Assembly: GCF_023656515.1 (NCBI RefSeq)
Contig: NZ_JAMOFV010000006.1
Location: forward strand, 2,543,957-2,607,956
Direction: 5' to 3'
From: Clostridium swellfunianum
GTDB taxonomy: Bacteria; Bacillota; Clostridia; Clostridiales; Clostridiaceae
Length of the DNA: 64,000 nt
The position numbers and the translations under genes were made by a program. Shown piece after piece: positions 50,732-59,892 of the stretch (its first letter is position 1; the number at the start of each line of letters is the position of its first letter). The notes beneath the pieces are model-generated. The model was not told the origin of the DNA. It did no database searches and was given only the letters and a program-made list of their open reading frames with translations.

Positions 50732-53185
50732 TTATTTTTCATGATTTTTGTTGTCTTTATCCTTTTTCATCTGCAGTTCTTTAAGCTCTTTTTCAAGTTC
50801 TACTAGCCTGTTTATATTGGTTATATTAGCGTCATTGTTCGCTATCGTAACCAGTGCTCTCGCAGCTACAATAGCACATTCATCCTTAAGCTTTACTTTC
50901 TTTATATATGACAAAGAATCTATAGCTAAAATAGCTGCTTGCTCTTTAGCTTCCTGTATCTTTTTTAGATAAGCAAGTTTTTGCTCTAAGGCAACTAACT
51001 TATTTAAATTTGTTATGTTAGCATCCTTGTTTGCAGCAGTGACTAGTTCCCTGGCAACTATAATTGCTGGTTCATCTGAAAGTTTTAAGTCTTCAACAGC
51101 TGGGAGAGCGTCAATAGCATCTATTGCTGCTTTTTCTTTTGCAAACTGTATAGCTTCCTCCTCTGTTACAATTGAAGTATTAAATACGCTAATAGCATTT
51201 AGCAGGTCCTTAGCTGCAGCTTGAAGCTCGCTTTCTGAAGCATCAGCCTTGTTTGATATTTCAATAGTCTTATCAATGACAGCTTTAAATATGTTCTTTG
51301 AGCCTGGCCTATGTTGTCCTGCTTCTATTCCTTCAACTGCTGAGTTAAGTATTGTAGCTGCATAATCTGCAAGCATTTTTAATGAATTGCTTGATGGTGC
51401 TACAAGTCCGGCATTCATATCAACCAAATCCATATTTGAATAATAGGAGGTTAATATTTTGTCGAAAGACCAACCTTTTGCACCTAAAGCAGATGCACCA
51501 TATTGGCTCATACCTACTCCATGACCATTACCACCACCATAGAAAGTGACTCCTGTAAGTTGCCCATCGGCAGCTTTTTCCATATCGAAAGTAAAGAATG
51601 CTGAGTATAATATGCTAGGATTTTTTAAAATTCCTGTAGAGTCATAAGCATTTGAACCACCCTTTGCTCTATACGCAAGTATATCTGTTGCAGCCCCAGT
51701 ATCAGTTCTATTAGGTCTTATTGTAAATCTAATATTATATTCTTTTATTATCTTATATGTTCCTGTACTTCCTTCAATAACTAGCTCAATTGCATTTCCA
51801 CCAGCACCGCGCTTAGCAATAAACATATTATTTAAAGTTCCTATACCTTCTGCTGGAATAGGCCTACTTACAAAGCTTCCATTTGTATCTTTTGTTAATA
51901 TAAAGTTAGGATCAGCTGAATATCTTAAGAGTATATTCTTGCTAACAGTCTTTTCAAACTGCTCTTTAGTAAGTCCTACCTTCCATCTGAAATATAAGGA
52001 CTCAGAGTCATAGCCTGTGTACGATAAGTTCTTATAGAAAGCATTAAGCTCATTTTCATCAGCAGTGTTTATATTTAGCATCTTAGTATTATCAGCTGGA
52101 TCATATGTATAGCTTTTTGCTTGTAGATAAGGCACCGGAGTTCCCGGCATTGTGGCAGCCCCTGCATCCGACCAAACTTCATGTCTCCCTGCTCCGTAAC
52201 CTCCAGAGGTTGAATAATATCTTGCATCCACAAGAGCACCATTGCTCTTCATTACCTTGCCTTTCGTTTCATTTACAGCTTGATTTGTTAGTGTGTTTTC
52301 TGCGCTGTTATTATAAACTTGGCTTAGTGTACTATCATCTACAAAGAACCCTCTTGCTGAATATCTATTGCTAAAGTAATCACCTAAAGCATAGGTTCTT
52401 GCTGCCACTGCTTGAGCTTTTAGGGCTTCAATACCAAAACTTGCTGGCATTTCACTTGGAACTACCTGATAAAGATAGTTTTCCATCTCAACTTCGTTTA
52501 TTAAGTTTATCTTTCCTGCAGTTAGTGAAGGAGTTATTTCGAACTCTCCCCTATAAATTGGGTTACCGTAGCCTCTTTTAAAGGTAGTTATTTGAATTGT
52601 TGAAGTATCAGTATTTTTAGGCAAAGCATATAGTCTGTTTTTAGTTCTATATATTTCAGTCCCTGCGTCAACAACCTTTATTTCCTCACCATCTCTAGAT
52701 ATAGTGATTACAGTATTAGCTGAAATTTCTTTCGTAATATTAGCCTTCTTATCAACTAAATTAAATCCATCTGATGATTTAAAATCTAGACTACTATGTT
52801 CTAATGAAGCAAAGCCACTATTCATTATTCCTACTCTCATATCTTTAATAGGAGTATCTCCATCAATAAAGATATGACTAACTTGTCCATCATTGTTGTA
52901 GTAAACAGTTATATTTTCTGCTCCTACCATAACGTCACTTAAAGACTTTTTCAAAACGCTTCCATTCTTAAATTGATATACAGAATAGTCGCTCGCTAAA
53001 GTTACCTTTCCCTTTAGCTCTAAATCCAAAATTTTGTTTGCAGTATCCTTGCTCATAATCTTTTCCTTGCTAAAGGCTTGAGTAGATACTTCTATCGGCG
53101 CATCTGCTTTTACAAAGCTTGGTGCTGCACCGAAAATAATGCTTACCCCAACAAGCAGTGCAGTGAGTTTTTTAAATCTCATCAT
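50732..53185 (-). CDS. SpoIID/LytB-domain secreted protein with duplicated C-terminal repeat
   Basis: A protein of about 817 aa with signal peptide (KLTALLVGVSIIFGAAPSF). The SpoIID/LytB domain has the catalytic region NYLYQVVPSEMPASFGIEAL, KAQAVAARTYALGDY and a later GHGVGMSQYGASAL. In SpoIID the domain is a lytic transglycosylase acting on glycan strands during spore engulfment. This version is secreted and larger, as in other wall-hydrolase-associated proteins. The last 130 residues hold two copies of a 64-residue helical repeat (AIDAIDALPAVEDLKLSDEP...; AILAIDSLSYIKKVKLKDEC...). A longer frame starts with TTG, and ATG 53185 is preferred. The promoter is probably TTGAAA/17/TAAAAT upstream. 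Confidence 0.88.
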   Translation of the reverse strand: MMRFKKLTALLVGVSIIFGAAPSFVKADAPIEVSTQAFSKEKIMSKDTANKILDLELKGKVTLASDYSVYQFKNGSVLKKSLSDVMVGAENITVYYNNDGQVSHIFIDGDTPIKDMRVGIMNSGFASLEHSSLDFKSSDGFNLVDKKANITKEISANTVITISRDGEEIKVVDAGTEIYRTKNRLYALPKNTDTSTIQITTFKRGYGNPIYRGEFEITPSLTAGKINLINEVEMENYLYQVVPSEMPASFGIEALKAQAVAARTYALGDYFSNRYSARGFFVDDSTLSQVYNNSAENTLTNQAVNETKGKVMKSNGALVDARYYSTSGGYGAGRHEVWSDAGAATMPGTPVPYLQAKSYTYDPADNTKMLNINTADENELNAFYKNLSYTGYDSESLYFRWKVGLTKEQFEKTVSKNILLRYSADPNFILTKDTNGSFVSRPIPAEGIGTLNNMFIAKRGAGGNAIELVIEGSTGTYKIIKEYNIRFTIRPNRTDTGAATDILAYRAKGGSNAYDSTGILKNPSILYSAFFTFDMEKAADGQLTGVTFYGGGNGHGVGMSQYGASALGAKGWSFDKILTSYYSNMDLVDMNAGLVAPSSNSLKMLADYAATILNSAVEGIEAGQHRPGSKNIFKAVIDKTIEISNKADASESELQAAAKDLLNAISVFNTSIVTEEEAIQFAKEKAAIDAIDALPAVEDLKLSDEPAIIVARELVTAANKDANITNLNKLVALEQKLAYLKKIQEAKEQAAILAIDSLSYIKKVKLKDECAIVAARALVTIANNDANITNINRLVELEKELKELQMKKDKDNKNHEK

Positions 53186-53189
53186 TAAC

Positions 53190-53561
53190 AAAATTCCCCC
53201 TTGTATTTCTTCTTAGTACGCAAAGGTTATGAACCCTTACGCCCTTTAAACAATATGAATCGTTTACAATAATAATTTTACATTAATTGTAATATTATTT
53301 CAATATTTTCCTGCGTATATGAATTTATTTTTTGCACTAAATTTTCACTTTTGAGGATAAAAAAAGATGCTAGATTAAAATCTAGCATCAAGTATGTTTC
53401 AAGAAATTATCTCTAAGGGGGATCTAACTTCTTGATATAATAATAACATGCACATATTAATAATTTGTTAATTAAAGGTAACATATTAATGAACCGCTTA
53501 TTTTCATAATAAATTCTAGTTTTTAAGTTATTTTTTTGATTTTTTTTATAATACAAAATTA
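53190..53561. other. Intergenic region with one terminator hairpin and no gene
   Basis: AT-rich, 370 bp. It contains the leader of the SpoIID gene, with an imperfect GU-paired hairpin near 53216-53243, and the hairpin at 53366-53389. No frame over 25 codons with a ribosome binding site was found. Confidence 0.5.
53366..53389 (-). terminator. Hairpin between the HD-domain gene and the SpoIID gene
   Basis: Eleven-base perfect arms GATGCTAGATT/AATCTAGCATC with loop AA, T-rich on the minus strand. Probable terminator for the yhaM-like gene 170 bp upstream of it. Confidence 0.7.
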
Positions 53562-54458
53562 TTAAACATAAAGTCTTGTTCCGATTCTCCTGTCATATTC
53601 AGACCATTGTCCAGGCTCTGTTAAGTCCTTTACCTGTCCTATCTTATTCATAGTTGCATCAATAAAATCAGCGTAATGAACTATATAAGCCTCTTCACTA
53701 TTTGGTGCTTTAGGGGAACCATACTCAACCTTCCCATGATGTTGAACAACACATCCTTTAATTCTATGCTTAAAATCCTCACTGTAAGTGTCTCCTCCAT
53801 CTTTAAATGCCTCCTCAAGCATAGTAATTCCAATAACTATATGACCTTCCATTTCACCTCGTAATGATACTGAAAAGGGTCCATTAACACTGTATTCCTC
53901 AACTTTCCCAATATCATGAAGCTTTGCAGCAAGAATAGCAATATCCTTATGCCTGCAATCATATCTATAAGCCATAACCTTAGTCATATATGTTACATTA
54001 AGGGTATGTTCAGCTAGTCCGCCTATATAGTTATGGTGCTGATTCAAGCCTCCAATGCCTCTTTTAAACTTTTCAATAAAGCTTTCATTCTTAAAAAAAT
54101 AATCATTTAAAGTCCTGCATTCTTCACTTTTAAATTCTTCTTCGGATATTTGTTCGAGCTCTTTCATGATTTCATCAAGAGGCTTGCTTATAGCTGGCAA
54201 AAAATCATCTAGATCGTAATACTTTTCCTTTTTATATTTAATAACTTGGAGATTAACCCCATAAGAAGCTTTTATATGAATAACATTTCCAACTTTTAAT
54301 TCCTCACTCTCTATTGGTATATAAGCTTTAATATCTCCAGTTTTGTCACCTATATAGGCAATTAAATTCTTCCCTTCCACTGCAAGTTTTTTCATAATCA
54401 TAAAACTGCCTTCTATGTTATTACTAGTTTTAATATCCTTAACAAATTTTGTTTTCAT
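53562..54458 (-). CDS. yhaM: YhaM-like 3'-5' exoribonuclease, OB-fold plus HD domain
   Basis: A 298-aa protein. Residues about 15-85 form an OB fold (SFMIMKKLAVEGKNLIAYIG then DIKAYIPIESEE). The HD domain (about 130-280) has GGLAEHTLNVTYM, LAAKLHDIGKVEEYSVNG and GCVVQHHGKVEYGS, which hold the metal-binding His/Asp set. This matches YhaM family proteins, a manganese-dependent 3'-5' nuclease in Bacillus and relatives. Length is normal. ATG 54458 follows GGAAAGGTGGG. Monocistronic. HD-domain phosphohydrolases are an alternative, but the N-terminal OB fold favours YhaM. Confidence 0.85.
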   Translation of the reverse strand: MKTKFVKDIKTSNNIEGSFMIMKKLAVEGKNLIAYIGDKTGDIKAYIPIESEELKVGNVIHIKASYGVNLQVIKYKKEKYYDLDDFLPAISKPLDEIMKELEQISEEEFKSEECRTLNDYFFKNESFIEKFKRGIGGLNQHHNYIGGLAEHTLNVTYMTKVMAYRYDCRHKDIAILAAKLHDIGKVEEYSVNGPFSVSLRGEMEGHIVIGITMLEEAFKDGGDTYSEDFKHRIKGCVVQHHGKVEYGSPKAPNSEEAYIVHYADFIDATMNKIGQVKDLTEPGQWSEYDRRIGTRLYV

Positions 54459-54668
54459 CTAATCCCACCTTTCCAACAAAACAACTCATCCTCAATTTAT
54501 TTTTTTCTTAGTGAATCTTTTTATCCTAAGCAATATTTTCATTGTTAAAAAAAGGATTTAATTTATTTCTGTAGAAATATAATATGTAACGGTTTACACA
54601 GCATAAAGTATATTAAGGAAATTATTATATCTGCAGTCCTAATAATTGATTAAAAAGGGGGATATATT

Positions 54669-55226
54669 ATGGTTATTAAAAGTGTAAGAGAAATTAGTTT
54701 TTTCCAAAACCTAAGAGATAAAGAATTAAAACTTTGTTTTTGCAACTTTATGCCAGACAAAAACAATGAAGAAACAGTTCATTTTATAAATTTTTTAGTT
54801 TCTATTGCAAAAAATCATTTAGCTGAGAAAGAAAATTCTTATCTCGAACAATTAGATAAAGATTGTTTAAATTCCTTAGCAAAAAAGCTTGAAAAGCATA
54901 CTCTAGACATGAAAAATAACTACAATCATGTACGTGGAACAGTTGAAGCCTTCAAAAACAATACCTGCTGTGTTCACGCGCTTCAAATATCCGGAAATAT
55001 TACCTTATCCTTTGTTGAATTAATTAATCTTTATGGAATTTTAGAATATTTTGAGAATAACTATGAAGCCTTTAAGAACTATATAAAAAACACTACCATA
55101 CCACATCAGTTAATTAATTTTTCTTTAACCCCTTCTGCTTACTACAATGCGCTTTATAGTATAAAAGATAATCTAAAAAATAAGATTGGAGAACTTGTAG
55201 TTAGTTCATACAAAATAAGAAAATAA
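54669..55226 (+). CDS. Hypothetical helical protein, 185 aa
   Basis: A soluble, nearly all-helical protein with no signal or membrane segment. It has four cysteines, including NTCCVHAL at residues about 99-106 and CFCN near the N-terminus, so metal binding or a redox role is possible. Otherwise the sequence is not recognised. ATG 54669 follows GGGGGAT. It stands alone, and a bidirectional terminator follows. No neighbour gives a clue. The Lys-rich helical composition suggests a cytoplasmic protein. Confidence 0.6.
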   Translation: MVIKSVREISFFQNLRDKELKLCFCNFMPDKNNEETVHFINFLVSIAKNHLAEKENSYLEQLDKDCLNSLAKKLEKHTLDMKNNYNHVRGTVEAFKNNTCCVHALQISGNITLSFVELINLYGILEYFENNYEAFKNYIKNTTIPHQLINFSLTPSAYYNALYSIKDNLKNKIGELVVSSYKIRK

Positions 55227-55227
55227 G

Positions 55228-55268
55228 AAAAACTGCAGTCTAGCCCATATGGCTAAACTGCAGTTTTT
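55228..55268. terminator. Bidirectional terminator, 11-bp arms
   Basis: AAAAACTGCAG (55228-55238) pairs with CTGCAGTTTTT (55258-55268). Inner bases TAGCC/GGCTA extend the stem. T-rich on both sides. Confidence 0.85.
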
Positions 55269-56101
55269 TATTCATTTCCTGTTGCTACTGGATTATCTTC
55301 ATAGCTAACCCAATCGCTCCAGCTGCCTACATAAAGCTTTGGCTTAAATCCAATTTCATCCATAGCTACAAAGTTACCGCAGGCATCTATACCTGAGCCA
55401 CATTGAAGAATAATTTCCTCATATTTTTTTAAGTCCTTAAATATTTTCTCAAGCTCTTTCTTTGGCTTAAAGCCTCCCTTTTTATCTAGGACATCCTTCC
55501 AGTGATAATTTTTTGCTCCAGGAATGTGCCCAGCCTTAGGATCTATTGGTTCAACTTCTCCTTTATATCTTTCAGGTGCTCTTGAATCTATAACTATAAG
55601 CTTATTATTTCCTAGGTTGTTTTTAACATAATGCATATCAGTCCTAATATCTTCTTTTGGACCTAGAATAAAGTTTCCTCTTTCAGCACTTGGAATATCC
55701 TTTACTAATGAATATCCGGCTTCTATCCAAGCATTTATTCCACCATTTAAAATATAAACCCTTTCATGCCCAATAAATTTAAGCATCCACCAAAATCTTT
55801 CTGCCCCAGCAAGCAGCACTTCATCATAAGCTACGATAATCTTATCATTGCTTATACCTATACTCTCAAGCTTTTCCTTTAGAACTTCAAATTCAGGCAG
55901 AGGGCTTCTTCCGCCATGCTCCTTTGCTTCTGCAGCTAAATCCTTTTTAACATCTATAAAGAAGGCTCCCTTTATATGACCCTCCTCATATTTTCCCTTT
56001 CCGTATTCCCTATCTAAAAGGTCTGCTCTACAGTCTACTATAATTATATTCTTATCCTCAAGATGCTCATGCAGCCAACTTGGTGTAACAAAATTGCTCA
56101 C
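55268..56101 (-). CDS. Thiosulfate/3-mercaptopyruvate sulfurtransferase, tandem rhodanese
   Basis: A 277-aa sulfurtransferase with two rhodanese domains (about 1-130 and 145-275). The first has VDCRADLLDREYGKG and ends the N-terminal fold. The active loop CGSGIDAC, with the catalytic Cys, is in the C-terminal domain. The length and CGSG loop are typical of 3-mercaptopyruvate/thiosulfate sulfurtransferases. A longer frame to 56161 starts without a site. GTG 56101 has GAGGAGAG upstream. Single gene with its own terminator. A role in cyanide detoxification or sulfur relay is possible. Confidence 0.9.
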   Translation of the reverse strand: MSNFVTPSWLHEHLEDKNIIIVDCRADLLDREYGKGKYEEGHIKGAFFIDVKKDLAAEAKEHGGRSPLPEFEVLKEKLESIGISNDKIIVAYDEVLLAGAERFWWMLKFIGHERVYILNGGINAWIEAGYSLVKDIPSAERGNFILGPKEDIRTDMHYVKNNLGNNKLIVIDSRAPERYKGEVEPIDPKAGHIPGAKNYHWKDVLDKKGGFKPKKELEKIFKDLKKYEEIILQCGSGIDACGNFVAMDEIGFKPKLYVGSWSDWVSYEDNPVATGNE

Positions 56102-56176
56102 AGTATCTCTCCTCGTCAAATTGATATAGTTATAATATACTATATTTATATAAATATACAAATGCCAATATACAAA

Positions 56177-56216
56177 AAAAAGTTAAAAAGTTAACTTTTT
56201 AACTTTTTAACTTTTT
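56177..56216 (-). terminator. AT-only terminator with tandem AACTTTTT repeats
   Basis: A 32-bp palindrome (56177-56208) of AAAAAGTT/AACTTTTT units plus a third AACTTTTT (56209-56216), downstream of murQ. The stem has few GC pairs, which is unusual for a terminator. Confidence 0.65.
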
Positions 56217-56225
56217 ATTCTGTTA

Positions 56226-57137
56226 TTATTTTTGAGCCGCCTCTATTGCTTTTTGTACATAGCCATTATTTTCTTCCAGAAGCTTTTCTGCAGCCTCTTT
56301 ACTAAGTCCTGTCTTAATCATGAGTATACTTAGCTTAACATTTTGGTCTGTTTCATCAAGAACCTTTTTAACAACTTCTTCAGGCTCCTCTGTAGCCATC
56401 ATAGTTATTCTTTTCGCTCTAGCATAAAGCTTTTCGTTGGAAGCTTTAACATCAACCATAAGATTTCCGTATACCTTACCAAGCTTAATCATGGCTCCAG
56501 TTGAAAGCATGTTTAGAACTAATTTTTGAGCTGTACCTGCTTTCATTCTTGAGGAACCCATAATCACCTCTGGTCCTACTACTACAGATATAGGAGTGTC
56601 CGCAATCTTAGCCATCTCACTTCCAGGATTCATAGTAACGCAGATTACTCCAGCACCTATTTCCTTGGCATAGTTCATACCACCTATAACATAAGGTGTT
56701 CTTCCTGATGCAGCTACTCCGCAAACAACATCCTTAGCTGTCAGGCTTGCTTCTTTTAGATCCTCCTTGGCAAGCTCCATATCGTCCTCAGCACCTTCAA
56801 CAGCCTTGAATATAGCTGTATAGCCTCCAGCAATAATTCCTTGCACTAATTCGTGAGAAACTCCATAGGTTGGAGGACACTCTGAAGCATCCAATATTCC
56901 TAGTCTTCCACTAGTTCCTGCTCCAATGTATATAAGCCTTCCGCCTTCAGCCAGTCTATCAGCAATTAAGTCTACAGCCTTTGCAATACTTTCTGCTGCT
57001 CCCTCAACAGCTAAAGCAACCTTTTTGTCCTCTTCGTTTATCATTTTAATCATTTCTAAAGTGCTAACACTATCTATATTCATTGTATTTGGATTTCTTC
57101 CCTCTGTAACAAGCTTTGCTAAATTTTCAACCTTCAT
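56226..57137 (-). CDS. murQ: N-acetylmuramic acid 6-phosphate etherase
   Basis: A 303-aa SIS-domain etherase that cleaves the lactyl ether of MurNAc-6-phosphate in cell-wall recycling. It has [20 protein letters not shown], the sugar-phosphate loop [20 protein letters not shown], and the [17 protein letters not shown] block. The start was placed at ATG 57137 because homologues begin at a Met just before [13 protein letters not shown] longer frame to 57218 exists. The strong Shine-Dalgarno GGAGGTG (57161-57167) is 23 bases away with a hairpin between, a rare arrangement. Last gene of murP-mupG-murQ, 93 bp after mupG (12 bp if counting the long frame). Confidence 0.94.
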   Translation of the reverse strand: MKVENLAKLVTEGRNPNTMNIDSVSTLEMIKMINEEDKKVALAVEGAAESIAKAVDLIADRLAEGGRLIYIGAGTSGRLGILDASECPPTYGVSHELVQGIIAGGYTAIFKAVEGAEDDMELAKEDLKEASLTAKDVVCGVAASGRTPYVIGGMNYAKEIGAGVICVTMNPGSEMAKIADTPISVVVGPEVIMGSSRMKAGTAQKLVLNMLSTGAMIKLGKVYGNLMVDVKASNEKLYARAKRITMMATEEPEEVVKKVLDETDQNVKLSILMIKTGLSKEAAEKLLEENNGYVQKAIEAAQK

Positions 57138-57143
57138 AATCAA

Positions 57144-57157
57144 GCTGCTTAAGCAGC
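57144..57157. promoter_or_regulatory. Hairpin between Shine-Dalgarno and murQ start
   Basis: GCTGCTTAAGCAGC is a 14-bp palindrome. In the mRNA it can form a 7-bp stem (with G-U and A-U extension) and TTAA loop. Folding brings the GGAGGTG and the AUG within about five unpaired bases. Known in phage T4 gene 38 as a way to span a long SD-to-AUG gap. Confidence 0.6.
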
Positions 57158-57229
57158 CTTCACCTCCAAGTAATTTGATAATAAAATTATAAAATACTTT
57201 TTCATTTTTTTCAACCAATTCATAAAAAT

Positions 57230-58318
57230 TTATTTCATATTATTTTCTATAAATTTAAATTTTGTCTCGTCCTCTATATATTTAAGTAAGCATAAGTCCT
57301 CTTCTATAACCTTGCCAACTACATTTACTCTTTTATCCATAGGCAGGTTCTTCTTACATATTTGAAGTTCACCGCAGTATCTCAAATAGTCTTTGTTATC
57401 TATAGTTATATATCCTACTTTTCTATCAATATTATTAAAAGGGTTTATTATATCTTCTTTTCTTAGGGTTTCTCTAGAGTCTGTTGATCTTACAACATCC
57501 TCTGCAGCATCAGGCCTATTAACATGACATTCTTTAAAAATAATACTCCTTTCAACAGAGCATGGTTCAAATAATTCTACTCTAAGCTCAATAATTTCCT
57601 CTGAAAGAACTCCTACACTTTTTAATTCTTTACCAGTTGGAATACTATCTCCAAAAAATACCGAATCCATACCCAGCATAAATAATTCTTGAGCTGATAC
57701 CTTCGGTTCTAAAAATCTGTGTATCTCCAAGGTAGGAAGTCCCTCAAAAATAGGACCTCTTTTATTTATTAAAGAAGGTACAAAGGCAGAAACTTTTAAT
57801 CCATAGCTTTTTAACATCTCATTCTTTTTATTAAAGGTCTCTAGAGATATACCACTATTAAGCCTTGGATAGTAATTATGGCAGGCTTGAAGCATATTAT
57901 AATCTGGACTATATTTATCAAGTTCTTTGAAGAATTTCTTGGATACTGTACTGGCGTTTATCTCAACCTTTAAGCCATACTGGTTTCTTGTAAAGGAAGC
58001 AATTTCCTCAGGAGTAAATCCAAAATCAACTCTAACCCCGTATATACCCATATCCTTTAGAACCTTTAGATTATTCATATCTGCACCAAGATAAGTAAAG
58101 GCCCTTGGTGAAATATCTGCAATTATGTTCATATCAAGACTGCCGCACAATCTCGCTAACTCTTTAAATTCTTCTACAGCCTTTTCATAATTTGCTTCAG
58201 GAATATGAAGGGAAGTAAAAACTCCGGAATAGCCATACTCCTTAGCCTTTATAATAAATTGTTTGTTTTCTTCTAATGAATAATTCATGCCAACAAAAAC
58301 TGATATGCCTTTAGCCAT
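57230..58318 (-). CDS. mupG: 6-phospho-N-acetylmuramidase, MupG family
   Basis: A 362-aa protein of the DUF871/MupG family, which cleaves MurNAc-6-P linked disaccharides such as MurNAc-6-P-GlcNAc in Staphylococcus. The N-terminal TIM barrel ([28 protein letters not shown], the [13 protein letters not shown] strand and [13 protein letters not shown]) and the C-terminal cyclophilin-like domain ([20 protein letters not shown]) match the family. It sits between murP and murQ, as in other Gram-positive MurNAc operons, which fits release of MurNAc-6-P for the etherase. ATG 58318 follows GGAAGG. Assignment is by family pattern, not search. Confidence 0.88.
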   Translation of the reverse strand: MAKGISVFVGMNYSLEENKQFIIKAKEYGYSGVFTSLHIPEANYEKAVEEFKELARLCGSLDMNIIADISPRAFTYLGADMNNLKVLKDMGIYGVRVDFGFTPEEIASFTRNQYGLKVEINASTVSKKFFKELDKYSPDYNMLQACHNYYPRLNSGISLETFNKKNEMLKSYGLKVSAFVPSLINKRGPIFEGLPTLEIHRFLEPKVSAQELFMLGMDSVFFGDSIPTGKELKSVGVLSEEIIELRVELFEPCSVERSIIFKECHVNRPDAAEDVVRSTDSRETLRKEDIINPFNNIDRKVGYITIDNKDYLRYCGELQICKKNLPMDKRVNVVGKVIEEDLCLLKYIEDETKFKFIENNMK

Positions 58319-58354
58319 ACTATCCTTCCTTTCTTATATCTGTCTATAAAATAA

Positions 58355-58374
58355 GGGATAGCAATTGCTATCCC
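58355..58374. terminator. 20-bp palindrome between murP and mupG
   Basis: GGGATAGC-AATT-GCTATCCC, 14 bp after the murP stop. Probably an attenuating or mRNA 3'-end-stabilising hairpin that makes murP expression higher than the downstream genes. Confidence 0.5.
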
Positions 58375-58387
58375 CCACTGTATTCTA

Positions 58388-59734
58388 TTACTCTTGTGGA
58401 TCTTCAAAGCCTAATACATAAGTAGCAGCAAATCCAGCTACATATGCTACTATTATGCCTATTAAGTAGCCTAATGGCTTGTTAACTAATAGTGCAAGTG
58501 GAATTCCTGAAAGTCCCATACTCTTAGCACCAATAGCCATTGCAGCCATAACTGCTCCTCCGAATGCTCCACCTATACAAGCTCCTATAAATGGTTTTCC
58601 AAGCGGAAGTGTAACCCCGTATATTAATGGTTCTCCAACTCCAAGTATTCCTACTGGAAGAGCTGAAGCTATTGTCTTCTTTAGTCTGTGGCTCTTTGTC
58701 TTAACATATACAGCTATAGAAGCACCAACTTGGCCGGCACCTGCCATAGCAAGTATTGGAAGAAGCATAGTCATGCCTGTAGTCTTTATAAGATCAGCAT
58801 GTATTGGAGTTAAACCTTGGTGTAAGCCTGTCATAACTAATGGAAGGAAGGTTCCTGCAAGTATAAATCCAGTTACTGCTCCACCAGTACCTATAACAGC
58901 TTTAACAGCAGTTCCTATTGAATCAGAAATAAGTCCTCCTAATGGTTGTAGAACTATTAGTGCTGCAAAACCAGCTATTAAAACAACTAGTAATGGAGTG
59001 AGGAATAAGTCTAACATTTCTGGAACAAACTTTCTTACTTTTTTCTCTAGCCAGCTGCTAAATGCAACAACTAGTAAAACAGCTATGATACCACCTCTAC
59101 CTGGTACTAATGCTTTTCCAAATAGAGTTACACCAGCTAGGTTAGGGTGAGTAATTATTGCAGCCATTGCACCACCAAGCATTGGTGAACCACCAAATTC
59201 CTTAGCAGCATTAACACCTACAAATAGATTTAATCCCCAGAATACTGAGTTACCTATTATAACAAGTATCTTTGCAGTTGGAGTAGCAGCAAAACCAGCA
59301 TCAAACTTTACTAAAATATTTAAAATTCCTGTAACAAGACCACAACCTATGAATGCTGGAATTAATGGTATAAATATGCTTGATATCTTCTTTAAAAGAT
59401 TCTTAAATGGAGTATTGTTCTTAGCCTTAATTTCTTCTTTTCTAACTGCAGCTTCGTCAACCTCTCCTATCTTAAGTCCAGTAATCGCGCCTACTTCATT
59501 AGCAACCTTCGTAACTCTTCCTGGTCCAAGTATTATCTGGAGTTGTCCACCTTGTTCAACAAGGCCCATAACACCTTCTACTTTCTTTATTCCGTCCTTG
59601 TCAACTGCACTTGAGTCTTTAACAATTACTCTAAGTCTAGTCATACAGTAAGCAACGGATGCAAGATTATCTTTTCCGCCAAGCTTTGCAAGCAATGCCT
59701 CAGCTATAGCCTTTGGTTGATTTGAATTAGCCAT
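58388..59734 (-). CDS. murP: PTS N-acetylmuramic-acid-specific EIIBC component
   Basis: A 448-aa permease-phosphotransferase. The EIIB domain at about 1-85 has the phospho-acceptor Cys30 in AYCMTRLRV. The EIIC domain (about 115-440) carries the membrane helices and the GVGEPLIYGVTLPL loop. There is no EIIA domain, which fits MurP-type transporters that borrow EIIA-Glc. In this context, with MupG and MurQ, the substrate is MurNAc or MurNAc-GlcNAc. Sucrose- or trehalose-type EIIBC is the alternative by sequence alone. ATG 59734 has AGGAGGAA. The leader holds a RAT-controlled terminator. Confidence 0.92.
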   Translation of the reverse strand: MANSNQPKAIAEALLAKLGGKDNLASVAYCMTRLRVIVKDSSAVDKDGIKKVEGVMGLVEQGGQLQIILGPGRVTKVANEVGAITGLKIGEVDEAAVRKEEIKAKNNTPFKNLLKKISSIFIPLIPAFIGCGLVTGILNILVKFDAGFAATPTAKILVIIGNSVFWGLNLFVGVNAAKEFGGSPMLGGAMAAIITHPNLAGVTLFGKALVPGRGGIIAVLLVVAFSSWLEKKVRKFVPEMLDLFLTPLLVVLIAGFAALIVLQPLGGLISDSIGTAVKAVIGTGGAVTGFILAGTFLPLVMTGLHQGLTPIHADLIKTTGMTMLLPILAMAGAGQVGASIAVYVKTKSHRLKKTIASALPVGILGVGEPLIYGVTLPLGKPFIGACIGGAFGGAVMAAMAIGAKSMGLSGIPLALLVNKPLGYLIGIIVAYVAGFAATYVLGFEDPQE

Positions 59735-59771
59735 TATGATTCCTCCTATTATATAATTTAATTAAATTTAA

Positions 59772-59822
59772 TAAAAAAAGAGCTAAAAAAGATTATTACG
59801 AAAGTAAAATCTCCCTTAGCTC
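59772..59822 (-). terminator. Leader terminator (attenuator) of the mur operon
   Basis: Arms GAGCTAA (59816-59822 read on minus) and TTAGCTC (59780-59786) with inner pairing, then a T run (59772-59779), upstream of murP. The 5' arm overlaps the end of the RAT sequence, so the two structures are exclusive. Confidence 0.8.
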
Positions 59823-59847
59823 ATGCCTGCTTAACCAGTAACACGCT
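59818..59847 (-). promoter_or_regulatory. RAT antiterminator RNA element of the mur operon
   Basis: Minus strand GTGTTACTGGTTAAGCAGGC, followed by ATGAGCTAA. This matches the RAT pattern of LicT/BglG targets (GGATTGTTACTG...GCAGGCAAAACCT) in most positions. Binding of the BglG-type antiterminator encoded just upstream would prevent terminator formation. Confidence 0.8.
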
Positions 59848-59878
59848 TTTATTAAATTTATGTTTTAATTGTACACCC

Positions 59879-59891
59879 TGTAAACGTTTCT
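59879..59891. promoter_or_regulatory. Candidate cre site (CcpA)
   Basis: TGTAAACGTTTCT, one base off the cre consensus TGTAAnCGnTnnCA, between the antiterminator gene and the RAT. Would give carbon catabolite repression of the mur operon. Inferred. Confidence 0.45.
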
Positions 59892-59892
59892 G

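Noticed and set aside
53390-53561. Possible 23-codon gene on the minus strand (start near 53480, MLPLINKLL)
   Set aside because: No ribosome binding site, and its composition matches the random AT background.
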